A DNA stretch of 42,776 nucleotides from Verrucomicrobiales bacterium (GCA_024636835.1 JAGXGH010000020.1:1-42776), one strand, 5' to 3'. Counted from the stretch's first letter, positions 22,028 through 32,083 are shown. Numbers and translations are program-made. The notes: a model not told the origin generated them from the letters alone.

Positions 22028-22249
22028 AATAGCGATCGAAATAGCGATCGAGTAACCCAGCACCCAATGGTGCACTTAAGCACCTCCGAATTTATAATCA
22101 CTCGAGTGGACGAATCAGTGATTATTACGGCCCTTTGGCAAATGATGAAACTTCAGCTGTTTTTATTCGGTCAAAAAAACTCATTTTTTACTTGTTCGTT
22201 GCGGAATTATTTAAATAATCATGTTGTAATAGTCTTGTTGTAATAGTCT
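22028..22249 (+). promoter_or_regulatory. Repeat-rich regulatory region between divergent genes
   Basis: The 359-bp divergent gap 21899-22257 has no convincing gene but three repeat structures. A 12-bp tandem repeat AATAGCGATCGA x2 lies at 22028-22051; each unit holds the palindrome CGATCG. A perfect 9-bp inverted repeat ATAATCACT/AGTGATTAT lies at 22094-22125. A perfect 14-bp tandem duplication TGTTGTAATAGTCT x2 at 22222-22249 ends 8 bp before the start codon at 22258 and occupies the ribosome-binding zone. A promoter could lie around TTGTTC (22192) and AATAAT (22214), at low confidence. Confidence 0.45.
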
Positions 22250-22257
22250 CTAATCGC

Positions 22258-23139
22258 ATGAAAAAATCTACTTTTTTACCCATTCTCGTTGTCGCAGGCC
22301 TTGCGCTTACGGCCTTATCTTCTAATGCGGCTCTTGTTGCCCAATACGGCATTCTCGATCTGACTGCCAATGGCGGAATTAACCCTAACACAGGAGTTGC
22401 ATGGGCAGACGGTGATCAATACCGCCTCGCGTTCCATACGGATCAAACGATCGCCGCGACATCCAATCTCGCTTCGACTTACGACGACTTCGCTACTGCC
22501 CAAGCCCAGCAGAACGCCGCTCTCGCATTATCTACTGGATGGACTGCTCTGGTGTGGGTGAACACGGACAGCTCCTTAGCACAGGGTTTAGCACTTAGTG
22601 ACCCGCGTGATCGAGCTGGCATTACAGGCGGAGCTGGCGTGGCCGTTTACGCGATGAACGGTACTACTGCTATTGGTTCAGACACCGCAGCGGGTCTTGG
22701 CGGTTGGAGTAGCCCGTTTGCCAATGTTGATACTGGATTTGGTCCCAACGGCCAGCCAGCTGATTCAACGTTGCGACTTCCCGTAGGCGCAACGTCTGCG
22801 ACGAATACGCAAAACGTGTTCTACTCGCCGTTCCTCGATCAGTTCGGTGCTGGCGATACTGGTTCTCAACATGGTGCGGATGTCTGGACAGGTGGTAATA
22901 TGGGCGGCATGGTCAATGCCTTAGGTCCTGCTCTTGACTCAACGACCTCTAGTAGGGGTAGCTCCAACGCTAACAACACAGGTCGCGTCTGGAACCGTTT
23001 CACGGGCAATAACACTGATTCGAACAGTGTTTACGCACTATCTGGTCTATTGACAGTCACAGATGTCATACCTGAGCCTACCACAACAGCCCTTCTCGGA
23101 CTCGGTGGACTTGCTCTGATTTTCCGTCGTCGTAAGTAA
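22258..23139 (+). CDS. PEP-CTERM sorting-domain protein
   Basis: 293 residues with a signal peptide (MKKSTFLPILVVAGLALTAL...SNA). The C-terminal PEP-CTERM signal is at about 270-293: VIPEPTT, ALLGLGGLALIF, RRRK. It is the same type of tail as on the protein at 387-1082, so both should use the same exosortase. The body is rich in Ala, Gly, Asn, Ser and Thr with no catalytic motif; it is probably a surface or matrix protein. The ATG is fixed by the signal peptide, with no Shine-Dalgarno. It is a single-gene transcript: its own repeat-containing leader lies upstream and a strong terminator downstream. Confidence 0.85.
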   Translation: MKKSTFLPILVVAGLALTALSSNAALVAQYGILDLTANGGINPNTGVAWADGDQYRLAFHTDQTIAATSNLASTYDDFATAQAQQNAALALSTGWTALVWVNTDSSLAQGLALSDPRDRAGITGGAGVAVYAMNGTTAIGSDTAAGLGGWSSPFANVDTGFGPNGQPADSTLRLPVGATSATNTQNVFYSPFLDQFGAGDTGSQHGADVWTGGNMGGMVNALGPALDSTTSSRGSSNANNTGRVWNRFTGNNTDSNSVYALSGLLTVTDVIPEPTTTALLGLGGLALIFRRRK

Positions 23140-23170
23140 TTTGACTTCGTTCAATATCATATTAATTTGG

Positions 23171-23204
23171 CCCCACTCCCCGTTTACCGGGGGGTGGGGT
23201 TTTT
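23171..23204 (+). terminator. Strong Rho-independent terminator
   Basis: A 12-bp stem CCCCACTCCCCG / CGGGGGGTGGGG with loop TTTAC and one G-T pair, followed by TTTTT. It lies 32 bp after the stop codon of the PEP-CTERM gene. The rest of the 312-bp gap to 23452 contains no gene that I can support. Confidence 0.85.
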
Positions 23205-23451
23205 CTTTGGCGTGCGGCGGAGCGATCACCGCCTAAGCAAAAGTATTGCATGTTCGCAGTGGTGCTATGGTAGAGTTTGCCATTGACGCAGTATTTCGAA
23301 TCATGCCGTAGCAGCCATTGTCTCAAAGCGGCGATCCTCCTGTCACCCGGAACTACGGGAGGACAGATTCCTCGTCGCACACCACAGAATAACTCGCCTG
23401 TCTCGGTCCTGAAAGAGGCTCGAGGATTTGATCAATGACAATTACCTCAAG

Positions 23452-25680
23452 TCACGCTTGCTTGGTCTTGTATGCTGAAATCCCCGCGAGGATGTAAAAA
23501 GCCGAACCGCATAACAACGTGCCGTTGCCTCCGGCTAGAAGTGAGGCCACAATCCACAAATTTGCACCAGCGAGTGAAGCCAGACCATTGATACCCCAAA
23601 TGATCCCCAACTGACTGTTTTCCCCAGGTTTTACAGAATTAAGCAGGCTGGAAAAGGGCATGCCCATGACGATGCCTAGAGGAGCCAGAACCAAGACTAC
23701 AGCGACGATCCTCAGAGAATCATTGGCTATGTTTTCCATGAGATAATGATCCTGGAGCCAATAAACAAAGCCCCCATTCACAGCAGCAACGATCCAACAA
23801 AAAACAGAAATCCGATTTCTTGATAATGGGCCGATTTTTGAGCCGATCTGACTGCCAATGCCGCACCATAACAGGATTGAAAAGAGAAGCACTGAAAGGA
23901 TTTTTGTCGGACTACCAATGGCAATGGTTAGTTTTTGAATCAGCCCCAATTCCACAAACATAAATCCCAAACCAATCAGGAATGGCGTCAAGTGGGTTTG
24001 CCAGTTCTCGGGTCTTGTTTTTTTGCCAAAGCGAATGAGAACAGAAAATATTGTGGCGAAAGCAGCCAATGACAAAAAGGGCCATGCCACCTTTAATTTT
24101 TCCAAACGGGTTTTTGTGAAATCAAAGAAAAAAGGTTGATCATCCGAGACAGGCGAAAAATCGGACTTCTGCTCTTCTAGAAACTGGTCGGCCCCTAGTT
24201 CAGCAATTTCGCTGTAGGGCTTTTCAGCCGCAATGTTTGGAACCCAGATGGGTTGGAAATTAAGTCGCTTTGCTTCTGCCACGGCCTGTTGATACATGGA
24301 TTCATCAGGGGCGTTTGGGAAAACCATCAGGAGGTTTCGATAGATTGTCATACCGGGCTCAGGATTGTAGAATACGCAGATTTGTTTCATCGCCTGTTCA
24401 TGTCCAATACCACTGTCTTTCAATACCGACAAGGCCGTCATGAACTGCTTTACGGTCCGATGAAGGGAATCATCAATGAGCGCCAAGCATCCCTGGTCTG
24501 ACAAGCGGGCCATGATTGTTTCAAAGCTCTCCTTCGTATATAAATAATTTTCTAACGAGGCGTGGGTAGTCGAGTCCGCCGCCCCTGTCATCACCAGAGC
24601 CATCTGGATCAAATCATAACGTTTCTGGGATCTCATTAAGAAGGTGCGTCCTTCGCTGACCGTTACATTGACATTCTCTTGTTCATACCGCGGTCCTGTA
24701 AAAGGCTGCCAGCGTTTCACGAGCCTGATGATGGCGGGATTGATTTCTACCGCATCAATATTGTCGACGCCTGCTAATTGGGCCAACTCAACCTCATACC
24801 CTCCTCCCGCTCCCATCACGAGCATATCCTTGGGTTTTAAGATGCTTACGGGAAAGTAAGCAAACCGGCTTCTCAAAAAATCCTTCTGCCTTTGTTCCGT
24901 CATCGGTCCAAGCATCAGACTTGGATTTATCTGATCATAAAAAATCCACTTTATTCCATTGTATTGTGGAACTTCATACAGGTCAGCTCGTCCGACGGAA
25001 CTCCACTCATAATCCACGATACGTCCCTGATCTTCTTTGATGATTCTTCCTGTGAGGGACTTTACATGTGCAAAGGTTTTCCGGTCTGGAAACTCATCAA
25101 TGACCCGTAGAAAGATTCCCGATGACAAAATGAGCATGAACAGTGCCAATAAACCTCCCGTAGCCAGAACTACTGGCCTTAACCTCCCACGCCAGCTTAT
25201 TGCCGATAACAGGACGCAGATAGTACTCGCAATAACGATCATTACGATTGGCCCCATGATATTCAACAATGGCACTACGGTCAAACAGGCAAGTGCTCCT
25301 CCCGCCATGTCTACCGTGTAGGCTCGATGTGCTTTTTTAGCTTTAAATTCCTCGTAAAACTTTGAGATCAGAGCACCGGAAGCCACAAAAAATATGAGTG
25401 CCATAAGAGCAGTTCCAAAAATATGAGGGAATATCCGAAAAGATAGAAAAACAAACAGAAGGCTGATGCCCATGATGGCAAAACCCACGGTGAAAATCTT
25501 GTGGGATTCCGTTTTTTGGAAAAATTTTAAACGTATAAAGGCCCCGGCACCAAGTCCAAACAGTGCCAGAGATATGCAAATGGGAGTAAAGTGCTGTGTG
25601 AGAATGTAACCAAACAGCCTTGTTAACGATATTTGAAAAATGAATGTGACAAAGGTCAGTAGAAATAATCTTAGATACAT
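23452..25680 (-). CDS. Second membrane protein with spermidine-synthase-like domain
   Basis: 742 residues. N-terminal helices (about 1-200) start MYLRLFLLTFVTFIFQISLT and include the family-type 'FGLGAGA' stretch. A soluble Rossmann methyltransferase-like domain follows at about 280-480: MLVMGAGGGYEVEL, then DAVEINPAI, VSEGRTFLMRS and LYTKESFE. A second block of helices occupies about 535-740. The arrangement is helices - soluble domain - helices, unlike the gene at 5431. The acidic residue usual after the fourth strand of aminopropyltransferases is absent: the segment reads LIQMALVMTGAADS. It may therefore bind SAM or a relative without being a spermidine synthase. It stands alone on the minus strand; the next plus-strand gene starts 236 bp away. 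Confidence 0.8.
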   Translation of the reverse strand: MYLRLFLLTFVTFIFQISLTRLFGYILTQHFTPICISLALFGLGAGAFIRLKFFQKTESHKIFTVGFAIMGISLLFVFLSFRIFPHIFGTALMALIFFVASGALISKFYEEFKAKKAHRAYTVDMAGGALACLTVVPLLNIMGPIVMIVIASTICVLLSAISWRGRLRPVVLATGGLLALFMLILSSGIFLRVIDEFPDRKTFAHVKSLTGRIIKEDQGRIVDYEWSSVGRADLYEVPQYNGIKWIFYDQINPSLMLGPMTEQRQKDFLRSRFAYFPVSILKPKDMLVMGAGGGYEVELAQLAGVDNIDAVEINPAIIRLVKRWQPFTGPRYEQENVNVTVSEGRTFLMRSQKRYDLIQMALVMTGAADSTTHASLENYLYTKESFETIMARLSDQGCLALIDDSLHRTVKQFMTALSVLKDSGIGHEQAMKQICVFYNPEPGMTIYRNLLMVFPNAPDESMYQQAVAEAKRLNFQPIWVPNIAAEKPYSEIAELGADQFLEEQKSDFSPVSDDQPFFFDFTKTRLEKLKVAWPFLSLAAFATIFSVLIRFGKKTRPENWQTHLTPFLIGLGFMFVELGLIQKLTIAIGSPTKILSVLLFSILLWCGIGSQIGSKIGPLSRNRISVFCWIVAAVNGGFVYWLQDHYLMENIANDSLRIVAVVLVLAPLGIVMGMPFSSLLNSVKPGENSQLGIIWGINGLASLAGANLWIVASLLAGGNGTLLCGSAFYILAGISAYKTKQA

Positions 25681-25916
25681 ATTTACGTTAGGGCTTTACT
25701 TTTAAGGGGCGGCGTTTTAGTGCGCCCTTGAAAGGGGGAGTGGGGTCGATCAAGAGTGGTGAACGAGCAGTGATCAGGCAAGGGGAAAACGGGAAATGAA
25801 AAGAATGAAGCAAAGTTCGGAGGATGAAATCGACTGGATTAGCAGAAGCAATGGACAGTTGCATTCCTATGCGGCATGTATAAATACAACACGCTGCTTG
25901 GTGCAGGTAACTCATT

Positions 25917-28900
25917 ATGATTATTCGAAAAAAACTGACCGGATTGATTTTAGCCTCTTTGTGTTTCAATGGAACACTGGTTCTTGCCGACGATCTCACC
26001 TGGAATGGTGCCGTTGACAACGTCTGGAATACGACGACCGCGAACTGGATCAATGCCGCCGCAAACCCCACAACCTACAATAACGGCGACAACGTGATAT
26101 TCAGCGGCACGAGCGGAGAGATCACCGACATCGTGAGCCGCTCTCCTAGCTCCACGACGGTCGATTCCAATAACAAAGTCACTTTTGCCACCGGTATCCT
26201 TAACAGTAATCTCAAGGTGATCGGAGGGCCGTCGATCCTGTCAGGGTCGCTCGTTAAGAATGGAACCGGGGAACTCGAGCTCGGTGATCCTGGGCTTGGT
26301 CAGCAATTTGGTGCTGCGGCAGATCGCAACAAGTATTCGAATAGTTTCACCAGTGTGACCGTGAATGCGGGGACCTTGCGGTTCCGCGCTCGGGCCGCAC
26401 TCGGCACCGGGACAGTAACCCTTGCCGATGGCGTAAAGGTTATTCAGGCCAGCGAGGAAGGGCGTTTCAATACCAGCAATGAACACATTGATAACAATTT
26501 CCATCTCGCCGGAGGCACTGTCGAATTTCCCATGGCCTTCGGTGATGACAACAAGGGGATTTGGATCCGCAATGGCATTGTTTCGGGTCCGGGCGGTATC
26601 AAGGTGACCGGTAGTGACCGGTCACTCGCCATGTCCAGTAATAACACCTTCATGGGTGGCGTAACTCTTGAAGCCGGCGGTGGTTCAAGTGTTACGATTG
26701 CAGCGTATGAAGCCCTCGGTTCCGGCACCTTCACCGCCAGCCAGAGTGCTTCCGGCAGCGGTGGTCTTGCAGCGGGCACTGATCTATCAGGAAATGCCAG
26801 CTACCCGGACGGTGTTGCGAATCCGGTGGTGATTACATCCGGTGATTTTTTCAATGTGCGCTGTACGAGTGCCGGGGCGACCATGCGGCTTGGAGGTGAT
26901 ATATCAGGCGATGGCACCCTGTGTAAATGGAGCAATGACAGCACGGTGATTCTATCGGGAAACAACAGCTACTCGGGTGGAACGATCATCAGCGATGGCA
27001 CGCTGGTCTGTGAAAGCGCGGACTCGCTCGGCGGCGGCCCGCTTACCATTGCTTCGGGAGCTTTGATTCAGCTCGATTTTATCGACACTGTCAATGTTTC
27101 CGCGCTTACTATCGGTGGATCGTCGATGCCGAATGGGACGTACGGATCGTCGTCCTCTCCGGCGGATAACCGAGACGATAATTATTTCGCCGGATCCGGC
27201 ATCATCAATGTAGGGCCTCCGAAGACCGCCACCACAACGGCGCTGGCCCAGACCGGTGGCACGAACCCCATCGACATCGGCCTGCCGGTTACCTTCACCG
27301 CCACCGTGTCGGGTGGGGCGGTCACGGGAACGGTGGCTTTCTACGACGGCCTGAATTTTATCGGGAGTAGTGCTCTCGATGGCTTTTACCAGGCCGAAAT
27401 CACAACGAGCGCATTACCTCAGGGAACCCGCAATATTCTTGCCCAATACGAAGGGGATGGAACGTTCGCCGCTAGCACATCTTCCTCATACGCATTGACC
27501 GTGGTAGACGATCGTCCCGCCTCTGCGGCAAGCTTTGCACTGACCTCCGGCACGAATCCCTCTTCCTATGGCTCGCCCGTTACCTATACCGTGACGGTGA
27601 CGGGAGCCTCCCCCACTGGGCAGGTGACCTTTTACGATCGTGACGAGGTGATCGGTGTGGTGGACATTGACGGGGCCTCCCAGGCCAGCATCACCGTCTT
27701 TAACCTAATTCCCGGGTCGCGTCGTATCACTGCGGAATACGGGGGCGATTCAGGGAATGCGCCCAGCACGCAGGTCTTCGATCAGGTTGTTGAGCCTCGA
27801 GCTGGCAACGGAAAACTCAAGGTGTTCATTCTCGCGGGCCAATCCAATATGCAGGGCCACGGCAAGGTTGAACTGGGGCGCGATCCCGAAGACATAAACG
27901 GAGCGCTCATCGAGGGAGGGATCGGCAGTTTGCGCAATGCCACGACGCGGGATCCAAAGAAGTTCGATTACCTTCTCGATCCGGACAATCCAGTGAATGG
28001 TCAGCCCGGATGGACGACTCGTGACGATGTCTGGATTTCTTTCTGGGGCAATGATGGCCTGACCGTTGAACGTCGCGCCGGCTACCTCGATCCCGGATTT
28101 GGTGTAGGGGCTTCGTTGGCGGATGAACGGATCGGGCCGGAATACGGCTTTGGACAGGCCGTCGGTGCTGGCTTGGCCGATGACGTCTTGATCATCAAAA
28201 CCGCATGGGGCGGCAAATCGCTCTATGTGGATTTCCGGCCACCAAGCTCCGGCGGTACGACCGGCCCCTACTACCTGTCGATGATTGAGAAAGTTCACGA
28301 GGTGCTGAACAACCTGACGACCTATTATCCGGACTATAACGGCAATGGATATGAGTTGGTCGGGTTTGGCTGGCATCAGGGCTGGAATGACCGCATCGAC
28401 GGTCCCGCTACGGCGGAGTATGAGACAAACCTTGCCAATCTGATTCGCGATGTGCGCACGGAGTTCGGCGTCCCCGGTTTACCGTTCGTCATTGCCAACA
28501 GCGGTCTGGCCGATGCTCCATCCGGTCCCGGCACGCTTCTCGAGGCACAGGGCAACGTCGCTGATCCAATACTTTATCCGGAGTTTGCAGGAAAGGTGAC
28601 GACCGTCGATACACGTCCTTTCGACTATGGCGAATTCCAGGGAACCAGCAACCAGGGGTATCACTGGTGGGGGAACGGGGAAAGTTACCTCAACATAGGA
28701 GTCAGCATGGCAGAAGCCATCCTCGCTCTCCAGCCTTCGCCCTTTAAAACGTGGGCGGGCGGAGCCGGCCAGGGACTGACTGCCGGTGTGAACGACGGTC
28801 CGCTCGATGACCCGGATTTCGATGGCATCGTCAACCTGATGGAGTTTGTTCTCAATAGTAATCCTATGGTGCCTTCTCCGGGCCAATTGCCGGTGGGCAC

Positions 28901-29135
28901 CGCGCCGTCCGCTGGCAGCTGGCACTTCGAATATCATCGAAACAAGGAGTCAGTGCCCGGAGTGACACAGATCGTCGAATACACTACTGATTTCGCAACT
29001 TGGACACAGGTGGCCATCCCGGCGACCACCGCAGGCACCGTGACGGTTACTCCAGGCACGAACACCGACCATGTGAGTGTGGCGATTCCAGTGATAGGAA
29101 CTGCCGGCTTTGCGCGTTTAGTCATCAGCGAATAA
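25917..29135 (+). CDS. Secreted SASA-type acetylesterase with beta-strand repeats and Ig-like domains
   Basis: 1072 residues with a signal peptide (about 1-24). Residues about 25-435 are autotransporter-associated beta-strand repeats, for example TVILSGNNSYSGGTIISDGT followed by LVCESADSLGGG. Two bacterial Ig-like domains follow at about 435-530 and 535-627 (SPVTYTVTVTGASPTGQVTF type). About 633-937 is a SASA/CE6-like SGNH esterase domain (PF03629 type): FILAGQSNMQGHG with nucleophile Ser643, IIKTAWGGKSL, and GFGWHQGWND (His820). The tail (DPDFDGIVNLMEFVLNSNP, then VEYTTDFATW) is the shared verrucomicrobial C-terminal type. The likely role is removal of acetyl groups from a polysaccharide at the cell surface. 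It is the first gene of a plus-strand run of four exported enzymes; 74 bp separate it from the next. Confidence 0.85.
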   Translation: MIIRKKLTGLILASLCFNGTLVLADDLTWNGAVDNVWNTTTANWINAAANPTTYNNGDNVIFSGTSGEITDIVSRSPSSTTVDSNNKVTFATGILNSNLKVIGGPSILSGSLVKNGTGELELGDPGLGQQFGAAADRNKYSNSFTSVTVNAGTLRFRARAALGTGTVTLADGVKVIQASEEGRFNTSNEHIDNNFHLAGGTVEFPMAFGDDNKGIWIRNGIVSGPGGIKVTGSDRSLAMSSNNTFMGGVTLEAGGGSSVTIAAYEALGSGTFTASQSASGSGGLAAGTDLSGNASYPDGVANPVVITSGDFFNVRCTSAGATMRLGGDISGDGTLCKWSNDSTVILSGNNSYSGGTIISDGTLVCESADSLGGGPLTIASGALIQLDFIDTVNVSALTIGGSSMPNGTYGSSSSPADNRDDNYFAGSGIINVGPPKTATTTALAQTGGTNPIDIGLPVTFTATVSGGAVTGTVAFYDGLNFIGSSALDGFYQAEITTSALPQGTRNILAQYEGDGTFAASTSSSYALTVVDDRPASAASFALTSGTNPSSYGSPVTYTVTVTGASPTGQVTFYDRDEVIGVVDIDGASQASITVFNLIPGSRRITAEYGGDSGNAPSTQVFDQVVEPRAGNGKLKVFILAGQSNMQGHGKVELGRDPEDINGALIEGGIGSLRNATTRDPKKFDYLLDPDNPVNGQPGWTTRDDVWISFWGNDGLTVERRAGYLDPGFGVGASLADERIGPEYGFGQAVGAGLADDVLIIKTAWGGKSLYVDFRPPSSGGTTGPYYLSMIEKVHEVLNNLTTYYPDYNGNGYELVGFGWHQGWNDRIDGPATAEYETNLANLIRDVRTEFGVPGLPFVIANSGLADAPSGPGTLLEAQGNVADPILYPEFAGKVTTVDTRPFDYGEFQGTSNQGYHWWGNGESYLNIGVSMAEAILALQPSPFKTWAGGAGQGLTAGVNDGPLDDPDFDGIVNLMEFVLNSNPMVPSPGQLPVGTAPSAGSWHFEYHRNKESVPGVTQIVEYTTDFATWTQVAIPATTAGTVTVTPGTNTDHVSVAIPVIGTAGFARLVISE

Positions 29136-29209
29136 CGGTTTCCTGACAGGCACTTTCTGCCGAGCCGTCGCTGTCACAGGCCCATTCAGGGCGATTTAAA
29201 CACAAGACG

Positions 29210-32083
29210 ATGACACGACTATTCTCCTCACTTCTGATGCTGCTATCGGTAACAGCCACCCTGTCGGCCGCCGATCAGAAACTCGAGTTGGCTGCGCCAT
29301 TCACAGAGAATATGATCCTGCAAAGGCAAACGGATGTGCCGGTTTGGGGGTTCGATATTCCCGGTGCCAAAGTGACGGTCGAATTTGCAGACCAGCGGAA
29401 ATCCGCGGTTGCCGACGAAAATGGCGATTGGATGGTGAAGCTTACTCCGCTCGAAGCATCCTTCACTGAGCGCGTTCTTAAAGTCACGAATAACAATAAG
29501 GAGTCGATTGCCTTGGGTGGTGTGTTGGTTGGCGAAGTTTGGTTTTCCTCGGGTCAGTCGAATATGGTCTGGACAGCCGGTAAGAGCATGTGCCGCGAGA
29601 TCGCGCAGGAGATCGCTGGATCCAGCGAAGACATCCCGATCAGAGAGATCAGTATCAACACGGTATCAGCGCTCTATCCACTGAAAAAAGCCACCTCCGA
29701 CGGCGGATGGAAAAAAGCCACGGAGGCAGGCGGCTTCTCCGCTTTGTCCCTGTCGTTCGCGTATGACCTTTACAAGGAATTGAACGTGCCGATCGGCATT
29801 CTACTCAGCGCGCATAGCAATACCAGAATCGAAGCATTCACTCAGCGCGAGGCCATCGAGGCGCGCCCCAAGCTGAAAGGCGACGCTGATCTGATACACG
29901 ACGCGGACCCACTGACGGAACAGGGGCGCAATGCGTTTGAGCAATATTACCAAGACCTCAGGGCCTGGCAAAAAGAGGCTGGTGAAATTGCGGAAGCTGG
30001 TGGTAAAATTCCTAATCGCCCGAACCTTCCCGGTATTGCCGGAATGTGGAGAGGACCCTCACAGTTTTTTAATGGGAAGATTAACCCCGTGGTTCCCTAT
30101 GCGATACGTGGTGCGATCTGGTGTCAGGGGACGAGCAATAGTGGTGATGGCAAAATCTACGCGGCCAGAATGGAAGCTCTTGTCAATGGATGGAGAGGCG
30201 CCTGGGCAATGCCTGATATGCCGTTCTACTTCACGCAGATGCAGAGTTACGGCGCGCCAGATCCAGACTCCGTTGGATTTGCGGACATCCGCCAGGCGCA
30301 GCATCTGTATTTCATCAACAATCGCGAAAATGTCGGGATGGTGGTCCAGTCTGACCTGAACTCTGCCAGACCTGGTGGGATACACTACTACAACAAGCTT
30401 CACCCAGGTATGAGGATGGCGCGTTGGGCTCTGGCGAAGCAGTATGGCAAAGACATCGCATTCACCGGACCGATTTATTCCGGCTACAACATCGAGGGAG
30501 ATAAGGCAATCGTATCCTTTGAAAAGGACAGTCTCTTTGGCGGTCTGATGGTAGCCAACAAGGGGATGGCCAAGGACTACCAGGAGTCTGGTAAATTCGT
30601 CGAGCCAGCAAAACCAACTCCGGGAGACAAGCTCAATCACTTCCGAGTCTGCGGTAAAGATAAGAAGTGGCATGCAGCCGATGCGGTGATTGCTGGTGAC
30701 ACAGTGGTTGTTCGTTCCAAAGAGGTTCCCAACCCTATTGGCGTGCAATACGCCTACAGCGGGGTGCCGGAGAACTCGAATCTCTACAACAAAGCCGGTC
30801 TGCCTGCCACGCCCTTTGCATCCATCGATGGCAAGCTGATCTTTGAAGAAGATGATCTGGAAAAAGCAGCCGCCCAGAAAGCCAGGTATGCCCGTTATTC
30901 CGACCCGGATTACCCCGTCCTGCAAGTTGCCGAATACTATCGTGATGGCGTGATCATTCAGCGCGACAAACCGATCCCCGTTTGGGGGCATGCCAATAAG
31001 GGAGTCGAGGTGGTGGTCACCCTCGGCGACGTGACGAAATCAACTGTCGCGAACGACCTGCAACAATGGTCGGTGGAATTCCCAGCGATGAAGGCGTCGA
31101 CATCACCGATGATTTTGACTGTTGAATCAAGTCACGACCGCAGTCGGACGGTGAAGAATATCCTTGTTGGTGATGTGTGGTATCTCACAGGAACGACTGA
31201 ACTAACCAGTGAATGGCCATACGATCTGCGCGATAAGGAAGCGAAACCTCCAGAGGGTCTCCCCTTTGTTCGTGAGTTCAGGAGAAAAACAAAAGCCAGC
31301 ACGTCCCCGACCCCGAGAAAGCGCAGCTTCGAAACCGGTGGCGGAAAATATCGCTCCTCCTGGGCGTCGGCTGATTTTTCGAAGGAAGGCGATGGCGTCA
31401 CCATGTTCGCTTACGAATTTGCCAAAGCACTCAATCGTCAGGATATCCCGCAAGGATTTATGACGATGTCGTCGGGGCAGGGCGGGCGAAACCCGCAAAT
31501 GGCTTCACCGCTGTCCTGGACATCATTTAAAGGGGTGAAGAATATTCAAAACCCGGTATTTGAGGCGCGTCTCAATGAGTTGTTCCTACAGTTCCCCAAC
31601 ACAGACATCGCCATGAAGGCGGCTGATGCACATGTGAAGGATGTGAAGGCGTTTGTGAAAATCATCGTCGATGCAGGCAAGAGTGGCGCAGATATGTCCA
31701 AGGGCTTGCCGCTGGGAGGTCCGGCATTTCCAGAGGCAGGGAAAAGCAGTTCCATCACGTCCGACATGATCCCCACGTACGCCTACAACTGGTGTGTAAG
31801 CCCGCTGACTCCAATGGCCGTTGCCGGTGTGATCTGGGTTCCCTCCGAATTCAACCTTGGATATACCCCTGCCAACTATGCGGATGAGTTGGAAATTTAC
31901 GCCAAAAGCCTGCCCGCCACCTACAGCCAGAATGAAGTGCAGTTTATCTATGCCCAACCTGCAAACGCCTTAGTCAAAGGGATTACAACGCCCAAGATAC
32001 CAGGAGCGAAGAGCATCACCTTCGATGAGTGGCCAAAGAGCCTGAAAGATATCGCTGTCGAGATGGCGAAGCTTGTCGAATGA
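29210..32083 (+). CDS. Double-module sialate O-acetylesterase-like protein, second module degenerate
   Basis: 957 residues with a signal peptide (MTRLFSSLLMLLSVTATLSA). Module 1 (about 22-540) is a complete sialate O-acetylesterase type protein: FTENMILQRQTDVPVWG, LVGEVWFSSGQSNM (nucleophile Ser117), PIGILLSAHSNTRIEAF, GAIWCQGTSN and IHYYNKLHPGMRMARWAL. Module 2 (about 570-957) repeats the plan (YYRDGVIIQRDKPIPVWG, LVGDVWYLTGTTEL). There, GQSNM has become GTTEL, so Thr663 stands in place of the serine. The second half is therefore probably inactive and may bind substrate or support the first. The expected activity is deacetylation of a sugar polymer; 'sialate' is a family name and not evidence of sialic acid. 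It is the middle gene of the exported-enzyme run. Confidence 0.85.
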   Translation: MTRLFSSLLMLLSVTATLSAADQKLELAAPFTENMILQRQTDVPVWGFDIPGAKVTVEFADQRKSAVADENGDWMVKLTPLEASFTERVLKVTNNNKESIALGGVLVGEVWFSSGQSNMVWTAGKSMCREIAQEIAGSSEDIPIREISINTVSALYPLKKATSDGGWKKATEAGGFSALSLSFAYDLYKELNVPIGILLSAHSNTRIEAFTQREAIEARPKLKGDADLIHDADPLTEQGRNAFEQYYQDLRAWQKEAGEIAEAGGKIPNRPNLPGIAGMWRGPSQFFNGKINPVVPYAIRGAIWCQGTSNSGDGKIYAARMEALVNGWRGAWAMPDMPFYFTQMQSYGAPDPDSVGFADIRQAQHLYFINNRENVGMVVQSDLNSARPGGIHYYNKLHPGMRMARWALAKQYGKDIAFTGPIYSGYNIEGDKAIVSFEKDSLFGGLMVANKGMAKDYQESGKFVEPAKPTPGDKLNHFRVCGKDKKWHAADAVIAGDTVVVRSKEVPNPIGVQYAYSGVPENSNLYNKAGLPATPFASIDGKLIFEEDDLEKAAAQKARYARYSDPDYPVLQVAEYYRDGVIIQRDKPIPVWGHANKGVEVVVTLGDVTKSTVANDLQQWSVEFPAMKASTSPMILTVESSHDRSRTVKNILVGDVWYLTGTTELTSEWPYDLRDKEAKPPEGLPFVREFRRKTKASTSPTPRKRSFETGGGKYRSSWASADFSKEGDGVTMFAYEFAKALNRQDIPQGFMTMSSGQGGRNPQMASPLSWTSFKGVKNIQNPVFEARLNELFLQFPNTDIAMKAADAHVKDVKAFVKIIVDAGKSGADMSKGLPLGGPAFPEAGKSSSITSDMIPTYAYNWCVSPLTPMAVAGVIWVPSEFNLGYTPANYADELEIYAKSLPATYSQNEVQFIYAQPANALVKGITTPKIPGAKSITFDEWPKSLKDIAVEMAKLVE

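Noticed and set aside
21950..22243. Plus-strand frame of 97 codons before the second PEP-CTERM gene
   Set aside because: It overlaps the tandem and inverted repeats, changes composition from Lys/Ser-rich to Phe/Leu-rich, and has no recognisable domain or ribosome-binding site.
23162..23380. Minus-strand frame of 72 codons after the terminator
   Set aside because: It overlaps the terminator hairpin and matches nothing I can name; it may be part of a dispersed repeat, but this cannot be shown from one copy.
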